This document shows, piece after piece, positions 35,370 through 46,336 of a DNA stretch of 64,000 nt. The DNA is from Calliphora vicina (lineage: Eukaryota > Arthropoda > Insecta > Diptera > Calliphoridae), in the NCBI RefSeq assembly GCF_958450345.1, contig NC_088780.1, positions 32,201,667 to 32,265,666 of the forward strand, read 5' to 3'. The notes under the pieces were generated by a model that saw only the letters and a list, made by a program, of their open reading frames with translations, was not told the origin of the DNA and searched no databases. Every line of letters starts with the position of its first letter. Positions within the stretch are counted from its first letter, which is position 1. The position numbers were made by a program, and so were the translations under genes.

Positions 35370-35590
35370 TCGTTTGAAGTAAGTTCTGTTTTCTTGGCAA
35401 TATACTAACGAAAACAGAGAATAAACTGTCATTAGATATGTTGCTATCAGTTCTCAAATTTAGTGTCATTCGAAGGGGATTAGCATATTTGATTTTTGCC
35501 TAAAGTCAGTTCTTGTTTATGTCTCGGAATCTTTGAATACAATATGACTTTATTCAGGAATTAATTAGATATTTTCGAACTACATATCGC
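35370..35590 (+). pseudogene. Non-LTR reverse transcriptase fragment, duplicated copy 2
   Basis: Encodes IFDFCLKSVLVYVSESLNTI with the same following stop as copy 1 at 31490-31740. The shared stop means either that the sequence was already dead when it was copied, or that both derive from a non-autonomous element. Confidence 0.6.
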
Positions 35591-35599
35591 CGGAATGAC

Positions 35600-35880
35600 T
35601 TATTCCTAATTAAGACAACATACATCGTCAGCTTTGATGGAGCTCAAGCGAGTTCAGAACTTAACTCTTTATTTTAAGTACTTCTATAGAAATTGTCATG
35701 ATGAGGACGAGGAGGAGTAGGGAGAACACTCCTCCTCTGCCTTTGCGCTGTTCTCTCGGAGACTTTGATGACTGTGACATTGGGCAGTTAATTTTTGCAC
35801 GATCTCAAGGCTCTATCGAGTGTGGATGTTATAATGGTGGAGCCATGCACCGGTTTGGTTTCTTATCACAATTTTTAGTT
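35600..35880 (+). pseudogene. Non-LTR ORF2 C-terminal fragment
   Basis: The frame CHDEDEEESGEHLLCLCAVL near 35692-35752 resembles the Cys/His tail of non-LTR ORF2 proteins. It follows the RT piece at 35370-35590 in the same orientation, so the two may be parts of one decayed insertion. Confidence 0.5.
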
Positions 35881-37129
35881 TAGAAATTATTTTTCAGTTT
35901 TAAGTTAAATTGAAAATGACGTCTTGATTGAAATGATGCTCGGACGAAATATGTCAATTGAGGATAAGTAAAATTAATCTGTATCAACTCATATTTCCAT
36001 AGCAGTGTGAATAAAGCTTTCCTTAAGCAGGATAGTTTACAGAAATCCTGTTGTATTGATCTTTACTCCTTTGCTAGTTTCTGAAAAACCAGAAATTTTT
36101 GCTGAAAAAATGTATTTGATTTGGGCTAAAATACTTCTTAAGTATAAAAGTATTTTAAAGGTGTGAAATTACTGCTTTAACATTTGAGTCCATTTTAAAG
36201 GTATTTTGAAGAAAAATTTACCTCCACAAAAAGATCTCGCATAAATTATTATACAGCCCGGTTCGTGGGCTCAACAATAACATATCACTCTGAATGTTGG
36301 ATCACGTCACTCTTTAGAGATTGAAATATCTTTGTCATTGGGAACTTTATAGGATATTCTTCATTTCACAGCCAAATCAAGACATTTGCGGAAAATATGA
36401 AAGGCCAGTACCGGTGACTATAATTTCACTCGAATGTTAACTTTTCGGAAATATCTATTTCGATTTTCAGGCTGTTTGCGTGGCCCTTATTTGTATGTCA
36501 ATTCAATTTATGTCATCTGTTTTCTAATGTTCTTCAAGATTGTGGCTAAATACCCTCAATTTTCATGTAAGTAATCAAATTGTTTTAAAAAATTTTGTAT
36601 CTCCGAAATACAATACAAGGTATGTATGTCTGAATTGTTTAGCATTAAAATCACATGTGCCAATGGTATTGCAAGACCAAACCACTTTTCAGATTCCTCC
36701 TGGTTTCGAATAGTTTGGTGTATTCCTTGACTTTACCATTAGTCTCATTATCTTCAAAACCAAAAATAAGGTTTCAATGATTTTAATCGTGATCACCAAA
36801 CACTACTTAATTTGGGTTTCTTAGATCATCATTTGTGAACAACCTGGCTCTACGATAAGGAATAAGATAGAACATTTATAGCTCTGTCAGTGAAATTTTC
36901 AAATGTTACTGATCATTAGACCATGATCATTATGCTGATCCTTTGTAACTCCTTTGTTAGGACAGAGGGCTGACGTTTGAAAGCAGCTAATAATTTTGTT
37001 TTCCTCCAGATGAAGTAATTGCCTTATGAAGAAAGATCCCAAATTTGTCGTTAGTTTAATTTTAGCTGCTTAACGTTTATTTATTTATAAAGATCTTTGG
37101 ATAACATAGGTCTGCAATCTTTTTAGAAA
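35881..37129. other. Intergenic, nothing recognised
   Basis: No recognisable domain. Some segments (for example GATCATCATTTGTGAAC) are unique within the window. Confidence 0.4.
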
Positions 37130-39250
37130 ACTGTTAATAGATCGGTGTCTACATTTATGAGCAATTTAGATATAGAAGCTTCAATTAATATTCTCTATAA
37201 AGGAAGATTAATTAGTTTTTAAATTATTGTTTTTCTTTTTAGATGTTGGATGAAACCAAGAATTGACACTTTTAGATTTTGGAGGTAAAACGGATTGTTT
37301 AAGGTAAAACGATCATTGATCTTGATTATAAAATATTTTATTATGTATGATGAAAAGACTGAAGTTTGTATTGAAGCTTCAACTAATAATATATAGTTTT
37401 TAAAATAGTGACATCGGCATGAAAAACTGTTAATGGATAGATGCTGGATCAATATGCTCTCATATTGATAAAACATCCATACGATCAAGTATTCTTTAAA
37501 CCAAGAGTTGATAGTTTTGGAGTGTGACCTAAGGTATTTTGCAGTACTAAAGTTTAATTTAAGTGATTTCCGAGAAACATTCTTTATGAATTTACCAAAA
37601 AAATTAATTTGTTAAAACTTTCTTTCTCATGAACAGTCTCAACAGGGTCGTTCCGGAGCGAAGCTTCTACTTTCGTGGAAACGAGTTCTGATAGGTAAAG
37701 ATGATATGTGCTCTCGTGTAACACTGTATTCAAGTTTTTAAGGTAAAACGATCAGAGATCTTGATCAAAAAATCTCTGTTTATTCGTGATGTACGATAAA
37801 AAGGCTGAAATTTGTACAGAAGCTTCAATTAATATTCTCTATGAAGGAAGATTAATTAGTTTTTAAATTATTCTTTTTCTTTTTAGATGTTGGATCAATA
37901 TTCTTTCATATTGATGAAACCAAGAAATGATACTTAGATTGTGGAGGTAAAACGAATTGTTTAATCTTGATTTTAAAATATCTGATTATTCCTGATGCAT
38001 GATGAAAAGGCTGAAGTTTTTATAGAAGCTTCAATTAATATTCTCTATGAAAGAAGATTAATTAGTTTTTAAAATAGTGAAATCGGCATGAAGAACTGGA
38101 TAGATGTTGGATCCATATTCTCTCATATTGATGAAACATCCATACTATCCAGTATTCTTTTAACAAAGAGTTAATAGTTTTGCAGTGTGAGCTATTTCGC
38201 AGAACTGAAGTTTGATTTAAGTGATTTTTGGGAAACATGCTTTATGAATTTGACAAAAAAAAATCAATTTGTTAAAACTTTCTTTCTCGTGAACAGCTCA
38301 ACATGATCGTCCGGAGCGAAGCTTCAACATTCGTGGAAACGAGTTCTGCTAGTTAAAGAGGATTTGTATTTTCTTGTAACTAATTTAAAAATACTATTTT
38401 AAAGTTTTTAAGGTAAAACGATCATTGATCTTGATTATGAAATCTCTGATTATTCCTGATGTACGCTTTAACTAATGTTATTTATGAAGGAAGATTAATT
38501 CGTTTTTAAATGAGAGAAATCGGCATGATAAGCTGATAATGGATTGATGTTGGATCCATATTCTCTCAAATTAATAAAACATCCATATAATTCAGTATTC
38601 TTTAAACCAAAAGTTAATACTTTTGGGTTGTGAATTAACGTATTTCGAACTTTAAATTAAGTGATTTTCGAGAAACAAGCTGTAAAAAAATCGTTTCGAA
38701 GCGAAGCTTCAATTTTTGTGGAAACACGTTCTCATAGTTAATACTTTATTCAAGTTTTTAAGGTGAAACGATCATTGATCTGGATTATAAAATCTCTGAT
38801 TATTCCTGATGTACGAAGAAAAAGCTGAAGATAGAACCTCCAATTAATATTATTTATGAAGGAAAATTAATTAGTTTTTGAATGAGAGAAGTCGGCATGA
38901 TAAACTCTTAATTGATAGATGCTCATATTGATAAAAATATCCATACAATTCAGTATTCTTTAAACCAAGAATTGATACTTTTGGAGTGTGACCTAACGTA
39001 TTTCGCAGTACTCAAGTTTAATTTAAGTGATTTCCGAGAAACATGCTTCAAGAATTTGACAAAAAAATCTCATGGTCAGCTCAACAGGATCATTTTGGAG
39101 CGAAGCTTCAAAATTCGTGGAAACGCTCTCTCATAGTTAAAGAGGATGTCTGTTTTCTCTTAACTGATTTAAAAATACTATATTCAAGTTTTAAAGGTAA
39201 AACGATCATTGATTTTGATTATAAAATCTCTGATTCGTGATGTAGTACCT
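37130..39250 (+). repeat. Mosaic tandem array downstream of hb
   Basis: Blocks recur in a shared order: GAAGGAAGATTAATTAGTTT, GATGTTGGATCcATATTCTC, a CCATACaATcCAGTATTCTT-like block, GAGCGAAGCTTCAA with GTGGAAACgagTTCT, then TTTTTAAGGTAAAACGATCA and TTGATTATAAAATCTCTGAT. The AAGGTAAAACGATCA block occurs near 37310, 37741, 38408, 38758 and 39194, so spacing varies from about 350 to 670 bp. The array ends about 240 bp beyond the predicted hb poly(A) signal. Apparent ORFs within it are repeated too and show no domain. Confidence 0.85.
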
Positions 39251-39486
39251 CCAAATTCAATAGGATCATAGCGTAGTTTTCTGCTACAAATATAGATAAT
39301 TTCAACTGGCTGATCGAATAAAAACCTTGAGCTAATTAAAATTATTTTTTAAATAAAATAAAAACTTTCAAAACTAAGAATTACTTAAAATTAAAGTATC
39401 AAGTGTGAAGTGAAAACTAACTTAAAAATTACTCAAATAAAAAGATTTAAAATAAATTTTTTTTTTGTAATGAAAAATAATTTTGT

Positions 39487-39492
39487 TTTATT
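39487..39492 (-). terminator. Candidate hb poly(A) signal AATAAA
   Basis: TTTATT on the plus strand is AATAAA on the minus strand, about 780 nt after the hb stop. It is the first canonical hexamer I find after the stop on that strand. It predicts a 3' UTR of roughly 0.8 kb. No transcript data are available here. Confidence 0.4.
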
Positions 39493-40070
39493 TTCAAATA
39501 TATAAATTTGTTTTGGTTCTTCTTATAGACTACACAGTGTTTTTTTTTTGGCTAACAAAAAGATAATTAAACATAAAATAATAATTAGATTTTGATTTAA
39601 ATAGTTATGTATTTATATGTATAATGACTTGTTGTTAAAATTTGATTTAGAAATAAAGAGTAAATAAAAGATAATAGTTTGTTTGGCATTATGTGAGTGT
39701 ATATATATTTTGATTTTGTTAAAAGTAGACTTAAAATTTAAAACTAAAAATGTAAATTTTTGTATTTAAAACTAGAGAATTTTTAAACCTTTGACGGTTT
39801 TTGTTAAATTTAAATTGGATTGGGTTGGTTGTTTGTTTGTTTGTTTTGCTTACATCTAAAAATTACAATACATTTACATACATTTAGTTGAGACAAATAT
39901 ATAGAATAATATATAGTTGAGATAAACAAATTGATTTGTTAGTTCGTTTGTCTGTTTGTTTTGGTTTGTTAAAATACTAAAATATATAATTGGTAGTAAT
40001 CATAAAAAGGAACCATTTGCTTAAGAGTTAAAAATAAAATTAAAATATGACTTATATGACTAAAATTTTC

Positions 40071-40091
40071 ATATTTACAATTCTTGACAAC
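40071..40091 (-). promoter_or_regulatory. Nanos response element 2 in the hb 3' UTR
   Basis: The minus strand reads GTTGTCAAGAATTGTAAATA. Box A (GTTGT) and box B (ATTGTA) both match the NRE consensus. TGTAAATA fits the Pumilio octamer UGUANAUA. It lies about 178 nt after the stop codon. In Drosophila, two such elements in hb mRNA recruit Pumilio, Nanos and Brat to repress maternal hb translation in the posterior. Confidence 0.8.
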
Positions 40092-40193
40092 AGTTCGCAT
40101 TAGGGGGCATCAAATTTTGGGATTTGATACCGAACCTAAGCTACTTAAATAGGGGGGGTTTGGGGGTTTTGTTTTGGGTTTTTTTTTGGTTTC

Positions 40194-40213
40194 TATGTAC
40201 AATTCAAAGCAAC
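40194..40213 (-). promoter_or_regulatory. Nanos response element 1 in the hb 3' UTR
   Basis: The minus strand reads GTTGCTTTGAATTGTACATA, with box A GTTGC (one base from GTTGT), box B ATTGTA and a perfect Pumilio octamer TGTACATA. It starts 56 nt after the hb stop. The spacing to NRE2 is about 120 nt, a paired arrangement as in Drosophila hb. Confidence 0.8.
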
Positions 40214-40268
40214 GAAAATAAAGAAATAACAAAAAATTTACAAATTTTGAAATGATTTAGATCAATTC

Positions 40269-42602
40269 TTACGAATGAGCATTACGAGCCATATGCACAA
40301 AGAGCCCCACGGGACCATCACACTTTTCTCCGCACATATTACACTTGAACACATCGTCACAGCTGTGATAGCCCATGTGGATGGTGTAGAGTACAGCGTC
40401 CTTAAAGAAGATATCACAATATTTGCACTCGTACATGGTGGGTGTAGCCGAAGGACTGGAGTTGGCTGTTGAGGTCGCACTGCTGGAGCCAGTAGACGAG
40501 GAGTTTGAGCTGTTGCCGGATGAAGAAGCCGTGGATGTGGAACTGGTGTTTGAGGGATTGTTGTGAGTGGTGTGGCCAGTTTCCATGCTCTCGTCGGCCG
40601 AAGAATGATCATCGATTTTGGTGGGTGGTGCTGAAGCGGCAATGGGTGATGAAGCTGAAGGCATTTCAGGACCACTAACAGCCTGAGGTGATGTAGGAGC
40701 TGAGTGTAATTGCTGGGCCTTTAATTGTTCATGATCAAGTTTGAGCACACGTCCCTTGCGTCTGGCTGCTGTGGAGGAGGAGAATAGGGGAGTTTCCACA
40801 TTGTCTTCAACTAGTTTAAGGTTAATGGCCAATTCGGGAGTTTGTTGTTGCTGATCTTCTTTGGTGGGTGTACCTTGTGATAGATCCATGGCTGAGTCTA
40901 CCGATTTGCGATCGAATTCTTGATCCTCGTCATCTTCCTCCTCATCGTCATCATCTTCCAAATCTTCAATTTCGTGGATGGGCTGTTGTTGTTCGTTGTT
41001 CTGTTCCTGTTGTTGCTTTTGTAATTGTTCTCTCATGCGTGGCGAGAGTTGAGCCAAGACGGCGGCCTGTTGTTGGGCAGCCAACATTTGCAAGTTCAAG
41101 TTCCAGTAGGGGAAGAAGGCCATGTTGCGGTTTTGTTGCAGCAACGAGGCCAAAGGCGGCAAAAGATTAGGAATGCTGCCATTTTGACTGGAGGCTTGAG
41201 ACTGTTGCGAGGGTGAGATTTGTGAGGCAGCTGGCTGTTGTTGCTGATGCTGTTGCAAAGACATGTTAATTGTCAAGGCTGGTAATTCGGAGGCCACTGA
41301 AGAACTGCTTTTAGCGGGAGAGGCAGGCATTTGATTTTGTGTATTCAAAGGAAAACCTTGCAAAGCAGCTGACAATTGAGAAGTGACGGGCATTTTCAAT
41401 TCAGTATTGGACTTTTTCAGGCTGGTGCCGGAAGAGCCCTTATTCTTGGGGCCACGTCTGGTGCCATAGACATCAATGACTACCGAGGGATTGGGAATGC
41501 CCTCTTCATCCAAAACCATGCCGGGTTTGTGATCATATTTGCGTAAATGCAATTTGAATGAATGACAGTATTTGGTGGCATAATCACAGTCAGCACATCT
41601 GTATTGATACACCGAGGAATGAGACTTGCGATGCGAATTCAACATGGACTTATTGACACAGGAATATGAGCATTTGTCGCACTGGAAGGGTTTCAAGTTC
41701 TTGTGTTTGCGTATATGATATTCCAAATGATGTTTCAATTCGGTGACAAAGGGACATTTGGGACACTGTAAAACCTTTTCGGGTTTCATGTGAGTCTTGG
41801 CGTGTTCCCAAAATGCCAATTTCGTAATGGCGATCATGCTGCAGGATTTGCACTTGTAGTTCTTCATTTTACCATGAGAATTGTAGATGGGCAAGCGTAT
41901 GGTCTCATCATCATCCGAATCGACAATGTACTTGAGATCCTCACTGGAATTGGACATTAGTTCCTGATCCTGTTGGTTTGTATTCAAAGTCATGGGATTG
42001 GTGGCTTTGGGCGATTTGGGGGGAGTTATGTCCATGGGTGGTGTATGGCGAGGAGTCAAGGCTGACTTTTCGGAGTTTTCGAGCAGGGCTGGACTGGGTG
42101 TTTGCTGTTGCTGGCGCTGTTGCTGTGTGGACTGGGTGTAGAAGTGAGACATGGCGGGTAAAACAGCTTGTGGCAGACCGGGCGGTGTTAGGGGATTAAA
42201 ACCCAAAGGCAGATGTGAGGTGACCTGATTTTGTGCGGCCGCCTGTTGGGCCTGCTGGAAATGTTGCTGATACTGTTGCTGTTGCATCAATTGCTGATGC
42301 ATGCCAGCTGTATCGAAAAATTGCTGTTCACTGCCAGTGCCGGCCAAATGATGAGCGTTGGTGGGCGAGTTGGTCGTCATATTTGTATCCATATTGGCAA
42401 ATTGCTGATGTTGTTTCAAATAGTTTTCCAAGTGTGTGCTGGAGGAGGCGGATGAGGGAGCTGGAGAATGTTGCTGTTGTGTCTGAGGTGATGAACTTAT
42501 GGTGCCCGGTTCTGTTTTGATATTGGCGGCAAACATATTGTTATACCAGTTATTGTGTTCCACATAATTAGCGGTGGTTTGCATGGTGTCCCAATTTTGC
42601 AT
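40269..42602 (-). CDS. hb: Hunchback, gap-gene zinc-finger transcription factor
   Basis: Single uninterrupted 777-codon frame, close to the length of Drosophila Hunchback (about 758). It begins MQNWDTMQTT with EHNNWYNNMFAANIKTEPG (15-33), as in other flies. GFNPLTPPGLP is at 134-144 and a MDITPPKSP block at 190-198. C2H2 fingers: ZF1 249-271 (YKCKSC...H), ZF2 278-300, ZF3 306-328, ZF4 334-358, then the basic IDVYGTRRGPK. NLLPPLASLLQQNRNMAFF (479-497) and SPRMREQLQ form the conserved central block. An acidic run (545-562) precedes RKSVDSAMDLSQGTP. C-terminal fingers ZF5 (724-746) and ZF6 (752-776) are the Ikaros-type dimerisation pair, ending MARNAHS. Long Gln and Ser/Thr runs vary. It acts in the nucleus as an anterior gap repressor/activator. 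The ATG is chosen by the conserved MQNW start and a splice acceptor 96 bp upstream. Confidence 0.99.
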   Translation of the reverse strand: MQNWDTMQTTANYVEHNNWYNNMFAANIKTEPGTISSSPQTQQQHSPAPSSASSSTHLENYLKQHQQFANMDTNMTTNSPTNAHHLAGTGSEQQFFDTAGMHQQLMQQQQYQQHFQQAQQAAAQNQVTSHLPLGFNPLTPPGLPQAVLPAMSHFYTQSTQQQRQQQQTPSPALLENSEKSALTPRHTPPMDITPPKSPKATNPMTLNTNQQDQELMSNSSEDLKYIVDSDDDETIRLPIYNSHGKMKNYKCKSCSMIAITKLAFWEHAKTHMKPEKVLQCPKCPFVTELKHHLEYHIRKHKNLKPFQCDKCSYSCVNKSMLNSHRKSHSSVYQYRCADCDYATKYCHSFKLHLRKYDHKPGMVLDEEGIPNPSVVIDVYGTRRGPKNKGSSGTSLKKSNTELKMPVTSQLSAALQGFPLNTQNQMPASPAKSSSSVASELPALTINMSLQQHQQQQPAASQISPSQQSQASSQNGSIPNLLPPLASLLQQNRNMAFFPYWNLNLQMLAAQQQAAVLAQLSPRMREQLQKQQQEQNNEQQQPIHEIEDLEDDDDEEEDDEDQEFDRKSVDSAMDLSQGTPTKEDQQQQTPELAINLKLVEDNVETPLFSSSTAARRKGRVLKLDHEQLKAQQLHSAPTSPQAVSGPEMPSASSPIAASAPPTKIDDHSSADESMETGHTTHNNPSNTSSTSTASSSGNSSNSSSTGSSSATSTANSSPSATPTMYECKYCDIFFKDAVLYTIHMGYHSCDDVFKCNMCGEKCDGPVGLFVHMARNAHS

Positions 42603-42698
42603 GATGATGCTAATGTGGGGGATTTGTTGCTGATGTTTTTTGTTTGGTTTGGTGTGTGGGGAATTGGTTTTGGGATAAAAATTACCAAAAGAGGAGAT
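42603..42698 (-). other. hb: hb 5' UTR part of the coding exon, with splice acceptor
   Basis: On the minus strand a pyrimidine-rich TTTATTTCATTTTAG ends at 42699, giving AG at 42700-42699. Exonic leader ATCTCCTCTTTTGG follows. In Drosophila hb the whole ORF is in one exon and promoter-specific leader exons are spliced in just upstream of the ATG; this acceptor fits that plan. I could not identify the donor. Confidence 0.65.
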
Positions 42699-42699
42699 C

Positions 42700-44848
42700 T
42701 AAAATGAAATAAATAAAATAAAAAAAAATGTTATTAAAAAAATGACCCAAAAGATAGTATTAGGTTTTAAGGATAAAAAAAATCACCAGCAAACAAGGAA
42801 AAGAGCGTGAAAAAAATAAAAAAGTAAAGGGAAAAAGGCGCAAGCGCTAATAATTACGCGTTTTACAAAAAAAATAAGAATTGAAAAGATTTTAGGCTTT
42901 TTTTAAGATTTAAAAATATTTAAATTTTTTTTAGATCAATATTTTTAAGCAACAAGATTTAAATATTATTTTTAAAAACTTTTATATTTTTTTCTTTTTT
43001 ATATATTTTTTTTTTTCTTAACACCCCTCCTCTTTGGAGAGTATTTTTTTCAAACACTTTTTTATTTGCTTTATTTTTCTTGTAAAAAAATGGTGAATTT
43101 TTTTTTCCTTTTTTTTGAACCAATCACAGTTTGTTAGTTTTTTTTTGTTTGAAATAAAAGTAATCCTTGGGGGGGAACTTTAAAAGTACCTTTGGCAGTT
43201 TTTAAACAATATCCACAATGCAGTCTTGTTGTTGATGTTTAGTTTTTGTATTTAATTAAATAAATTCGTTGAATTTTAATTGTTTGTTTTTTATAACTTC
43301 TATGAAGTTGGTTTTATTTTTAGTTTAAATAAGATTTTAGAAATCTTTTTTCGCACTATAAATTGAGTTTTCAGTTCTTTCGTATTTCGTGTTAAAGAAA
43401 ATACCAAAGAGAGATGTTTGTTGTATTGAAGCTAGAATGCAACTGATGCTGTAAACAAAAATCACACGAGTATTTAAACAACGAACACAAATTTCGTAAA
43501 GGACTCCTCTGCTGCTCTCCAAATAGCAAAAAAAACAAATACAATTTCTCTGCACACACACAGAATTACTTTCTAATGCATGCACTCTCACTCTTTCTAC
43601 CTCTCTCTCGCACACACTTACTTACACACACACGCACGCACTCTTGGCATTAGAAATTTCCTCTAAACACACAGATTAGTTGAAAAAAAGTCAATATTTG
43701 TTCAAAATAAGTATCTGTGTGTATGTGCGGGAGAGTGCGTGTGTGTGCGTGTAACATTTTTTTTTCGAACACAGGTAGTTTTTTTTTTGTCAAACTACAT
43801 CCTTTACTGAGCGTGAGTTTTAGATTCGTCGTAGGAAATTTAAATATTTTTTTGACGGTTTTTGATTTCTCTCGCGATTTTCTTTCACACACAGGTAAGG
43901 TCAGGTATTTAAATTCTCTGCCTGTGTTGGTGTGTGTGCGGATTCTGTATGGATTTAAAAATTTTAGAATGGATTAAAAATTCGTTGAAGATTAAGCAAG
44001 AAGATTAATGAACCTTACTTAACTTAAATATTCGCTAAATCGCCCAAGTTCTTTAAGAAATTTATGAACGGACTTAAGCTGCGCTTAAGTAAAGCGAAAT
44101 TTTCGGCGTTTGGCTGATTAAAAATTCCAAATTCTAAGGCGGCTTAAAAAAAGGTTACATGTTATAACCAACAGAAAAATAACAGCCTGTTTATTTGCCT
44201 TGAATTTTAAATCTTAAGGTATGATGAAATCTCTAGCTACTAAAATCTGTTATATGGAATTTTCTTTTTTTGATTATAACAAAAATCTGAAGGGTTGAAA
44301 ACTGTAAATTTTGAAGACAAACCAAAAAAATTGCTCATTAAAATCTTTAAGTATATTATGATTCTTTTATCTATAAGTTTCCCCTTTTAAATATTATCAT
44401 AACTAATTTCTCCCCACCATCTCAAGTCTGCAAAATTAATCAATAGAGCAGCATTAGACTAAAACATTGTCATTAAAGGTGTGTTTTTATTATACTGCAA
44501 GTAATCAGATTTGTCAAAAGTCTTGTGTGTAGAAAAGAGCAAATAATATTAAAATATGTAAATTACAATAAAATAAAACCGTTGAATTTTCAAAGAAAAT
44601 AGCATACGCATGCTAATTTGAAAATCATTACAATTACTCTCTTTATTTTATGAAAATTATTTTAAAACTAAAAACTTGTCTCATTACATGAGCTATTTAT
44701 TTAAACAGCGTAAAGGCAGAAAGAATATGTATATTGAAAAACTGTTTATCATATATTTTATTTATTAAATAAGGTTAGATTTTCATTGTATTTCCTCATT
44801 CGCTTATGAAGATTTTTAAAGGTTTGTTTAGTTAAATTTGTATAAAAA
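42700..44848 (-). promoter_or_regulatory. hb upstream/leader-intron region, candidate control DNA
   Basis: By position this should hold the leader intron and proximal promoter of hb. I see Bicoid-type cores TAATCC at 43161-43166 and GGATTA at 43971-43976, a TATAAAA-like string on the minus strand at 43294-43288, long A-runs (on the minus strand) that could suit Hunchback itself, and CA/GT-rich simple repeats at 43555-43760. None is decisive. The region has no coding frame beyond simple-repeat translations. Confidence 0.35.
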
Positions 44849-45037
44849 TCAAATGAGAAGCCGCAGAACAAAATGTAGTTTTTAGAAAATTTAAAAATTT
44901 TTGGAAATTTATTTTTTCTAGAAGATTTCAACCCAAATATAAAAATACCAAAAAATCAATTTGTAAAAAATAATCATATACCCAGTGTATGGATTCATAA
45001 GGTCGGGCTTGCCCGACTATACCATTTTACTTGTTTA
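44849..45037 (-). repeat. Two repeat fragments: GCCGCAG MITE end and family A end
   Basis: 44849-44920 begins AATGAGAAGCCGCAGAACAA and matches the left end of the MITE at 54354-54591. 44980-45037 contains TAAGGTCGGGCTTGCCCGAC and TACTTGTTT, the reversed terminal palindrome of family A. Confidence 0.6.
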
Positions 45038-46336
45038 GTAAAAAGTCTTCTTCATTGTTTTCACTACGGATTTTTTTATATTTTTTTTCGAATCAAATAT
45101 TAAAATAAAATATAAAAAATCAAATAATTCAAATTAAAAATATTTTTTTTAAAACCTAAGTAGTTAAGATAGAAGGATGAAATTTTAGCATGTGGTATTC
45201 AATATTTGGATCTTTAACTCACTATTTTTAAAAAAAAAAATTATTGGAAATCTAAAAGGATATTCAAGGATAAAAATTTTAAAGGACATTTTAGACATCT
45301 TTTGATCCTTACAGGATAAAATAAAAATAATACGAAATATTTTACAGCTCTTCTTGATCATTTTGCACCAAATTTGACATAGTAGGGTGATCAGAAGTAT
45401 TTTAAAAATATTTTTTAAAAATGTACTCCTCTGAAAATTTGAAGTCCTTTTAAAAGGAAACAGGATCACAAAATGAAAAACTGAAAACGCTGTTTTTCTC
45501 CATTTAATTTATTGTTTCAGACGTATATCATCCGGTTCGTGTCTAATATTGAGTTTCGATATGTAAAAATATGATATGATTAAAAATTAAATAATCAAGC
45601 AATAAAGTACATTATAGTTGAATAAAATATGACTGGAGTAAAAGTGATTTCAAAGTTCAACATTTCATTGTTTAACTTTTTTAAATAGCCATGAAAAACT
45701 GTAATAGTTTCTCAACTAGTTCTTGAATGCCTGCATATAGTCAATTCCCCTTTTCTAGTATGAAGTTGCAACCAATGAGTTTTCTTTGAAATTGTCACGT
45801 TCGGAATAAGTTCTTTGGAGGCGATGTGGAGCCAGTATACCCATTCCCTGGATAATATCGTAACGTTAAACAAAAAAACCACTCGTTCTTAGAAAGGTTC
45901 TAGAACAAGATCTTACATCTTTGGTTTCTGTTTAAAATTGCAATGCATGAAACTAGTTGCAAATATTTGAAGACGTTTTATTGATTCCTTGACTTTATTA
46001 CAAAATAAGTTTTGCCAAACTTAAATTTAATTTTAATTTATGTTAGATGTGTAACATGCTCAATATGAAATCCAATATTTTAGATTTTTCAAACTTGCAC
46101 AAATCCTTCATGTAATTTTTTACCTTTCTCAGATTTTAATTTTTTTTTGATAAATAAAATTTAAATGTCTTCTAACGATTTCCATTAAGTTGTTTCTAAA
46201 CTGGTTTGTAATCTATAGGACATGACTAAAACCAATGTCCTAAAAAAACTCCTTAGTAGTACATTTAAGCATAACAATATTGTTCAAGGAACTGGTTCTC
46301 AAAATTGATTCAGACAAGTTACAACGATGAAATTAA
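45038..46336. other. Intergenic with a non-LTR 3' UTR-like repeat
   Basis: No gene. 45690-45960 holds TTTGAAATTGTCACGTTCGG and AACTAGTTCTTGAA motifs shared with 48260-48430 and with the tail of the jockey-like relic at 2480-2725, suggesting dispersed 3' ends of one retroelement family. Confidence 0.45.

Noticed and set aside
38912..39240. Open frames of 65-74 codons
   Set aside because: They lie in the tandem array at 37130-39250; related frames in the sibling units are broken, so no selection for coding is visible.
40868..42520. Several open frames on the plus strand opposite hb
   Set aside because: They are antisense shadows of the hb coding region produced by its CAG/GCN-rich repeats.
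43188..43262. hb leader exon with donor AAAG/GTACTT and a TATA-like box at 43294
   Set aside because: The donor departs from consensus and no initiator is convincing, so I did not annotate a leader exon.
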